Part shown: positions 57,990-64,000 of the stretch, in pieces
Numbering within the stretch: the stretch's first letter is position 1
Layout of the letters: each line of letters starts with the position of its first letter
NCBI GenBank assembly: GCA_032871835.1
Contig: CM065297.1
Coordinates: 71,721,253-71,785,252 of the forward strand
Length of the DNA stretch: 64,000 bases
Direction: 5' to 3'
From: Dipteronia dyeriana
Taxonomy: Eukaryota; Streptophyta; Magnoliopsida; Sapindales; Sapindaceae
The notes under the pieces: model-generated
Told to the model about the DNA's origin: nothing
Database searches by the model: none
What the model saw: the letters and a program-made list of their open reading frames with translations, nothing else
Program-made: the position numbers and the translations under genes

Positions 57990-58345
57990 AACAAGCTTCT
58001 AAGCTTTATGGACGCGTTTTTAGGGTACAATCAAATTATGATGCACCCTGCCGACCAGGAAAAGACCAGTTTCATCACGTCTGTATTGCTACAAGGTGAT
58101 GCCTTTCGGGCTTAAGAATGCAGGATCTACATATCAACGATTAGTTAACCGATTTTTCAAGCCTAAAATTGGAAGATCAATGGAGGTGTACATCGATGAC
58201 ATGATCACCAAGTCATCAACCTCTGAAGGCCATCTGGACAACCTCCGTAAAACCTTCATAATCTTAAGGGAAAACCAATTGAGATTAAACCCCTCCAAAT
58301 ACGCCATTGGGGTGACCGCATGAAGGTTTATGGGCTTCATGGTCC
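57990..58345 (+). pseudogene. T1 reverse transcriptase, catalytic part
   Basis: LLSFMDAFLGYNQIMMHP carries the first catalytic Asp. A one-base frameshift occurs near 58085, then MPFGLKNAGSTYQRLVN and MEVYIDDMITKS with the catalytic YIDD (about 58186-58197). TGA at 58321 interrupts AIGVTA and RFMGFMVHE. Confidence 0.87.
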
Positions 58346-58810
58346 ATGAAAGGCATAGAGGCTAACCCGGAAAAGATTAAGGCTATCCTGAATCTAGAGT
58401 CCCCCACGTCGTTTAAACAGGTTCAAGTCTTGACCGGGCAAGTGGCAGCGCTCAACAAGTTCTTTTCTCGGTCTACCGATAAATGTCTCCCATTTTTCAA
58501 AGCCATTAAGCAGGGAAGAAACATAAAATGGGACCAGGAGAGTGAACAGGCTTTTCGAACCTTGAAAAAATACTTGTCAAGCCCTCCGCTACTGGTTAAG
58601 CCAAGCCCTAGAGAAGAGATACAAATCTACTTGGCTGTTTCAGAAACTGCGGTAAGCGGGGCCTTGGTCAAGGAATGTGGAGATAGGATCCAGTGGCCCA
58701 TATACTACGTGATTCATGCTCTAACCAAGCCGGAGAAGAACTATACCCTTTTGGAGAAGCTCGTTTATGACTTGGTGACCTCGACAAGGAAGCTCTATCC
58801 CTACTTATAA
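58346..58810 (+). pseudogene. T1 RT connection and first RNase H
   Basis: EANPEKIKAILNLESPTSFK and VAALNKFFSRSTDK form the connection region of gypsy RT. The RNase H follows with LAVSETAVSGALVKE and PEKNYTLLEKLVYDLV. It lacks the aspartate usual at the start of this domain (LAVSE), as in other Tat-type elements, where this copy is degenerate. TAA at 58808 stands at a position that looks like glutamine. Confidence 0.85.
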
Positions 58811-59577
58811 GCTCATTCTATAGCAGTAGTTACAGACCAACCCCTCCGTCAACTCTTGCAAAGGCCGGATGTTTCTGAAAGATTGGTTCTATGGGCCCAG
58901 GAGCTCACCCTGTTTGATTTAAGGTATAAGCCCAAGACCACAATTAAAGTCGAGTTCTAAATGACCCCAGACCAAGCAACCACTGTAATAATGAACGTAA
59001 CCCCTGAGAGGATTCCAGAGTCAGACCTCTGGCCAGAAGGTTGCAAGTCCTGGATCCTCTACACAAACCGAGCATCAGGGCAAGCTGAGGGAGGAGCGGG
59101 TATAGTCTTCATCGACCCGTAAGGGACTGAGTTTTGCCACTGTTTCAGATTTAAATTTAAAGCCACTAACTATGAGGCAGAATATAAAGCCCTCTTAGCC
59201 GGAATAAGGCCGGCCGCAGAGCTCGGGTTGATTACCTACAGGTTAAAAGTGACTCGCGATCATATTCAACCAAGTCTCTAGAGATTATCAGGCAAAAGGG
59301 GATAACATGATCGCCTACCTGAAGCTAGTTCAACAGCTTAAGAGCAAGTTTAAAGGATTTAAGATCGAGCAGGAACCTCGACAACAGAATCGTTGAGCTG
59401 ACGTCCTAGCCAACATAGTTGTAAATGGTGGCCAGACCTTAACCCAGGGGTCCCCTCTTCAAGTGATCCCCCTACCTAGCATAGTGGCAGGTAAGGAGAC
59501 TTATACTCTAGATTGGCAACCATGCTGGATGGATCTACAAGAAGGGAGACTTCCCGGGGAGTTTGACCAAGCTAGAA
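58811..59577 (+). pseudogene. T1 second RNase H-like domain (Tat type), truncated
   Basis: After QPLRQLLQRPDVSERLVLWAQ come GCKSWILYTNRASGQAEGG and ATNYEAEYKALLAGIRPAAE, the second RNase H of Tat elements. The first catalytic Asp, expected at YTN, is Asn. A TAA at 59119 and further stops occur. Sequence after 59260 is badly degraded. The integrase that should follow is missing, since C5 begins at about 59578. Confidence 0.8.
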
Positions 59578-60415
59578 AGTAACTTAGCTCACCAACAAGG
59601 CTCATTTCAAACTCATGAGACATGACATCAACAAATTGTTGGACTTTGGTGTTATTAGTGGAGCCAAAAACTATATCATCAACATAGATTTGAGCTATAA
59701 AAAGCTCATATTTGTCTTTCTTGATGAATAAAGTCTTGTCAACACTACCCCTAGTGTAGCCATTGTCTAAAAGAAATTGAGTGAGGCGCTCATACCAAGC
59801 ATTTGGTGTTTGTTTCAACCCATCTAAAGCCTTCTTGAGATGATAGACATGATTAGGGTGGTGAGGATCCACAAACCCTTTGGGTTGTTCAACAAACACT
59901 TCCTCTTGCAAGAAACCATTGAGGAAGGCACTCTTAACATCCATTTGATACAATTTGAACTTGTACAAATAAGAAATGGATAAAAGAAGCCTAATGGACT
60001 CAATCCTAGCAACAAGAGCAAATGTCTCTTCAAAGTCAATACCCTCAATTTGAGAGTACCCTTGTGCTACAAGCCTAGCCTTGTTTCGCACAATGTTGCC
60101 ATCCTCATCGAATTTGTTCCTATATACCCACATGGTGCCTATCACATTGGTGTTCTTGGGCCTAGGAACTAGAGTCCAAACCTCATTCCTTTTAAATTGG
60201 TTAAGTTCTTCTTGCATGGCAAGAACCTAAAATTCATCCTTTAAGGCTTCATCAACCTTCTTGGGTTCTATTTGAGAAGTGTAGCAAGTGTAGCTAATTA
60301 GATTAGCCACTTGACGCCTAGTCCCAACACCCTCATTAACCTCTCCAATGATGTCATCTTTGTCAAGAAATTTCCTAACCCATGAGTAGTTTCTTTTGAG
60401 TTCAAGAGAGGAATC
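59578..60415 (-). pseudogene. C5 reverse transcriptase, truncated
   Basis: [20 protein letters not shown] (60217) starts the RT. It continues with [41 protein letters not shown] and LYVDD-type residues (here [12 protein letters not shown], about 59650-59690), carrying the catalytic aspartates. The piece before 60217 joins it across a TAG at 60228. It stops at 59578, losing the thumb and RNase H. Confidence 0.88.
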
Positions 60416-61330
60416 CTAAATAGGTTGTGTTATGTCATCATCAAGATTAGTCTTTTCAACATTAGGAATATTAACAACCTTTTCTAAATGAGAGTCATCA
60501 ACTAGATCTACCTCCTTTTCATGGTCATTAGATTTGAGCCTAGTATCACCAATGACAACATTAGATGATTCCATGACGGTTCTAGTTTTTAAATTGAAAA
60601 CTCTAAACGCTCTACTATTCAAGGCATAACAAATAAAGATACCCTCATCACTCTTAGCATCAAATTTGCCAAGTTGATCGCGGTCATTCAAAATATAGCA
60701 TTTGCTTCCAAAGGTGTGGAAATAGCTAACATTTGGCTTTCTACCTTTCCATAACTCATAGGAGGTTGGCCTAGTGTGGGGCCTTAGAAAGACTCTATTT
60801 CCTATGTAGGACGTCATATTGACGGCTTCGGCCCATAAGTTCCTAGGGATATTGTTGCTAAGCAACATCACACGGGCCATCTCTTGAAGAACCCTATTTT
60901 TCCTCTCAACAACTCCGTTTTGTTAAGGTGTGCTAGGAGCCAAAAACTAATGAGAAAAGCCTAGATTATTGCAGTAGTTTTCAAAATGGGCATTCTCAAA
61001 CTCCTTTCCATGGTCACTCCTAATCCGTTTAATGCTTTTAATCTTGGAGTTCTTTTCATTTTGAATTTTGGAAAAAAGCATTTTACACTTTTCAAAGGTT
61101 TCAGATTTTTCTCTAAGAAAATAAGTCCAAGTGTACCTAGATAAGTCATCTACACACATAAAAATGTATCTCTTTCCACCTAAACTCTCTGTTTGAATGG
61201 GACCCATAAGATCCATGTGGAGAAGCTCTAGAGGTTCCTTGGTGGATAAATAATTGCCCTTTTTATGCATACCTTTGGTTTGCTTCCCTTGTTGGCAAGG
61301 TCCACAAACATCATTTGCCTCGCACATCAT
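60416..61330 (-). pseudogene. C5 integrase
   Basis: CGPCQQGKQTKGMHKKG leads to LLHMDLMGPIQTES (first Asp, about 61225), RSDHGKEFENAHF (second Asp, about 61010) and, after a break at 60947, QNGVVER-type residues in the 60890-60935 gap that carry the Glu. The end is WAEAVNMTSYIGNRVFLRP and CYILNDRDQLGKFDAKSDE (60880-60416), as in C1. TAA-type stops near 60928 and 60417 interrupt it. Confidence 0.86.
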
Positions 61331-61346
61331 TGAACTTATCTAAGAT

Positions 61347-62077
61347 TCATAAATCCCAATAGTTCATGTGACCAAGTCTTTCATGCCACAACTCAATTTG
61401 TTCATCCTTGGACACATTGCAAGAGACACCTCTAGCTTCAAGACAATAGCAATTGTCGCTAGATCTCATACCTTTTAACAGTGTTTGTCCATTTGGCAAC
61501 AGGATAAAACAATCATTTTTTCTAAACAAGACGGAAAGTCCTTCATCACTAAGATGTGAAATGCTTATCAAATTAGCTTTTAGACCATTAACATACAAAG
61601 CATTGGACAAGGAGGGTAATCTGGGAATGGAAATAGTTCCCTTTCCTTTAACTTTCTTTTTGGATCCATCACCAAAGGTGACATTTCCTCCCTCTCAAGA
61701 GTCTCAAAGAAACTCTTATTTCCAGTCATGTGCCTAGAGCACCCACTATCCAATTGCCAAAAATTAGAAGAATGAGCTTTCAAGGCAATTTGTGCAACAT
61801 GGAAAAAGTGTTCATCCTTTCTAATCCACCTAGGTGTAATATTTTCCTTCCTAGTGGTCAATGGTACATGGGCTCTAAATGTCCTAGGATCATGCAAAGG
61901 TGTTCCATTTTTCCTAGTGACATGCATCATGGCTTTAGCCTTTTTCTTCTCTATAATGCTTTCAATTCTACACAATTTAAAATATCTAAAGCAATTTGGT
62001 CTAATATAACCATCAATACCACAAAAATGACATGTAGGAATAAAGTTAGGAATCATACCATATCCTTGAGGATGCAT
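61347..62077 (-). pseudogene. C5 second zinc knuckle, protease and GAG-pre-integrase
   Basis: The knuckle CHFCGIDGYIRPNC (about 61990-62035) has Tyr where C1 has His. The protease site QLDSGCSRHMTG lies near 61725-61760. A frame change near 61690 leads to ALYVNGLKANLISISHLSD and ELWHERLGHMNYWDL (61362), the GAG-pre-integrase domain. Confidence 0.85.
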
Positions 62078-63842
62078 TGGAGCCTTCCTAGGTCTTTGTG
62101 GTTTTTTGATTGTTGTTGATGAGCTTTCCTTATTTGTTGTTGAGCAAGACTTGATTGCTTCCTTGGTTAAGCTTGCATGATAGGTATCTTCCCTTTATGA
62201 GCTTTTGGTTGAGGGAAGTTAACTTGAGGAGCCCTTGTAGGATGGGCTTGAGGTAGGCTTCTTGGTGCCACCTTGACTTGAGCACTACTTGAACACTCTC
62301 CTAGGTCAAGTTTCTTCCTAGGTGATTGATGAGAAGAGGATCAATTGAAATTCATGCTTCTTAAGAAAATGGTCTTGCTTGGAGTGGATGACATCTTGTC
62401 ATCTTCAAACCCAAGCCCCTTCTTGTCAGTTGGCCTCTTTCCAGCATCTAACATATGGTCAAGTTTTTTTGTGCTAGAGTTCATCTTGGCCAACAACTCT
62501 CTTGCATCTTTAAGCTCTTTCTTCAACCCTTCTTCATTCCTTTTAGATCTCACCAACTCTTCATTTAGTTGGTCAACTTGAGTTGAAAGCTCTAGGTTTT
62601 CTTCTTTTAATCTCTTAATTTCATTCTTGTTCTTTAACCTTGAAATCTCAAACCTAGTCATATAGTCCTTGAGATCCATCCTATCCACATTTCCATTTGT
62701 GGATTGTGATGAAGATCCATCATCACTTGAGTAGTTTTCTTCTTGACTCTCATTTTCTTTTTCACTAGCATCTTTGCTCTTATAAGAGGACGTAAAGGTT
62801 ATGAAGTTAGCCATGAGTTCTTCATAATCCGAAGACTCGTCTCCTTTATTTGAGTTATCACTTTCACTCCATGTGGCAACCATCACTTTTCCCTTTTTCT
62901 TGACCTTATGATTTGCCCATTCCGAGGTAAAGTGACCTATCCCACCATATTCATAGCATTGAACTCCTTTCTTCTCGGTCTTTTCTTGCATAGGCTCAAT
63001 CTTTTTGAAGGGAGCCTTTTTCTTCAAGTCTTGACCCTTGGATCTGAAACCTTTCCTCTCGGACTTGTAGAACTTCTTGAACTTCCTCATTAGCAAGGCC
63101 ATTTCTTCATTCGAGTCATCACTTTCCTCCTTCTCAACTTTGGAGGATTTCAAAGCAATATCCTTTTGCTTTTTCGATGGTGTGGGGTTAGGACATTTCC
63201 TAGATTCATAAGCTAGAAGCCTCCCAATCACTTCACTTGGCTTCATATCCTTGTAACCATTATTCTATTCTAAAGCTGTCACCTTAGACTCAAATCTATC
63301 GGGTAGAGATCTCATAATCTTCTGCTTGATCTTCCTATCCGAATAAGGATCACCAAGTTGATGACTTTGGTTCACAATGTCCATCAACCTCACTTCAAAG
63401 TCATTGAAGCACTCATTCTCATCCATCTTGAGAAATTTAAATTGCATTTGGAGAACTTAAAGCTTCGATTCCTTAACCACATTGGTTTCCTCATGTGCAA
63501 TTTCTAGGATATCCCATGCCTCATTAGCTATCCTAGTATTTTGAACCAACTTTTACTGGTTCTCATCCATTGCACATAGGATGGCATCCATTGCCTTCCT
63601 ATTCCATTTGATGCCTCAAACTATTGTGCGTTCCACTGTGCCTTTGGCTTGAGTACATCATCTCCTATATCTGTAGGAGTTATCATTGGTGGAGTGTAGC
63701 CATCTTAAACCGCCATCCATGCCCTGTCATGAATTTGGCAAATATACGACTCCATCTTGCCTTTCCAAGAGGCATAATTCAATCCGGTGAGAAGTGGAGG
63801 TCTAGTGCTAGAAGCTCCCTCGTTGCCACCGTTTCTACTCAT
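62078..63842 (-). pseudogene. C5 gag
   Basis: ATG at 63842 opens MSRNGGNEGASSTRPPLL, then LNYASWKGKMESYICQ, the N-terminal signature of copia gag. UBN2-type pieces follow with several stops (63707, 63624, 63553). 63447-63265 and 63246-62341 hold the rest: a first knuckle with two lost cysteines (CYEYGGIGHFTSEW), an acidic serine-rich part and a coiled coil (about 62690-62480). A stop at 62339 separates it from a basic proline-rich part that leads to the second knuckle. Confidence 0.85.
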
Positions 63843-63882
63843 TGTGTGTTAATGAATGAATGATATGAATGCAAGTGTACGA

Positions 63883-63905
63883 ATGATCAACACACACACA
63901 CACAA
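63883..63905. repeat. (CA)n microsatellite in C5 leader
   Basis: A CA run between the primer site and the gag start. Confidence 0.85.
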
Positions 63906-63958
63906 AATGCAACACACACAAAATTGAGCAAGGATCACCTATGTATGTCTAGGAACTT

Positions 63959-63970
63959 GCTCTGATACCA
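63959..63970 (-). promoter_or_regulatory. C5 primer binding site (initiator tRNA-Met)
   Basis: On the minus strand TGGTATCAGAGC, an exact match, two bases from the LTR end. Confidence 0.93.
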
Positions 63971-63972
63971 AT

Positions 63973-64000
63973 TGAAACAAATATTATGGTGTGTATAATA
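63973..64000 (-). mobile_element. C5 5' LTR, last 28 bases
   Basis: Minus-strand sequence ending ATATTTGTTTCA before the primer site. The rest lies beyond the window. Confidence 0.8.

Larger units (their letters stand above)
52324..59577 (+). mobile_element. Tat/Ogre-like Ty3-gypsy element T1, decayed, no LTR seen
   Basis: Gene order: an extra ORF with the gypsy-type transposon domain, a 99-bp minisatellite, gag, zinc finger, protease, RT, RNase H and a second RNase H-like domain. An extra 5' ORF and two RNase H domains are marks of the Tat/Ogre group. Base composition is richer in GC than the neighbours. No LTR or primer site is recognisable upstream of 52324. Integrase is absent because C5 begins at 59578. 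Confidence 0.85.
59578..64000 (-). mobile_element. Ty1-copia element C5, 5' LTR to RT
   Basis: Reads on the minus strand from the LTR end at 63973 through a primer site, gag, protease, integrase and RT. It stops inside RT, at VGELSYFL (59578), where T1 sequence begins. It is a close relative of C1. The 5' LTR lies mostly outside the window. RNase H and the 3' LTR are missing. Confidence 0.88.

Noticed and set aside
1..64000. tRNA genes at the TGGTATCAGAGC and TGGCGTCGTTGCCGGGGA sites
   Set aside because: These are primer binding sites complementary to tRNA ends. No cloverleaf surrounds them.

Overview
The window is nuclear DNA from a flowering plant, most likely a eudicot. It is AT-rich, has no prokaryotic gene organisation, and carries plant-type transposable elements of nearly every order: a Helitron with a PIF1 helicase and an RPA-like gene, MULE-type and foldback MITEs, a hAT element, Ty1-copia elements primed by initiator tRNA-Met, and Ty3-gypsy elements of the Athila and Tat/Ogre kinds. 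No intact ordinary host gene is visible. No tRNA, rRNA or CRISPR was found. I cannot name the species.

Layout. 1-2106: AT-rich, featureless. About 2107-11851: a decayed autonomous Helitron (Rep, PIF1 helicase, RPA-like gene, perfect 3' hairpin and CTAG end), itself invaded by a 949-bp element with a 9-bp target duplication (3818-4766) and a 185-bp foldback MITE (9112-9296). 12030-14481: a hAT-type zinc-finger remnant, an 18-bp tandem repeat and a 1362-bp MULE-like element with a 9-bp target duplication. 14972-16047: the 3' part of a hAT element. 16048-18027: a solo 3' end and LTR of gypsy family G. 18028-20565: a truncated copia gag-pol (C1). 20565-38091: copia C2, split just after its primer binding site by a 12.36-kb compound gypsy insertion (21221-33580) that has a clear 5-bp target duplication, TTGTA, at both ends. 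38092-42838: LTR-like repeats, including two truncated LTRs in inverted orientation. 42839-50408: copia C3 with gag and a plant transposon domain gene but no pol, and an unusually long LTR. 50409-52173: a second copy of the repeat seen at 38.4-39.7 kb. 52324-59577: a Tat/Ogre-like gypsy element with an extra first ORF, a 99-bp in-frame minisatellite, gag, protease, RT and two RNase H domains. 59578-64000: copia C5 on the minus strand, with its LTR just entering the window.

The most interesting object is in the compound gypsy insertion. An Athila-like element on the minus strand (25484-29628) carries two extra genes downstream of integrase: an unrecognised ORF (X) and a full-length, intronless, now broken copy of a LOG-type cytokinin-activating enzyme gene (26961-27600) with a TATA box 71 bases upstream. 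The two sister copies on the plus strand keep the ends of both extra genes and share the same two deletion junctions, so the cargo belonged to the family before the copies arose. The LTRs of this family carry regularly spaced W-box motifs, a TGACGTGG motif and a TATA box, which suggests a stress-responsive promoter. All coding regions here carry stops or frameshifts, often at TGG or CGA codons, as expected from deamination of methylated cytosine in silenced elements.
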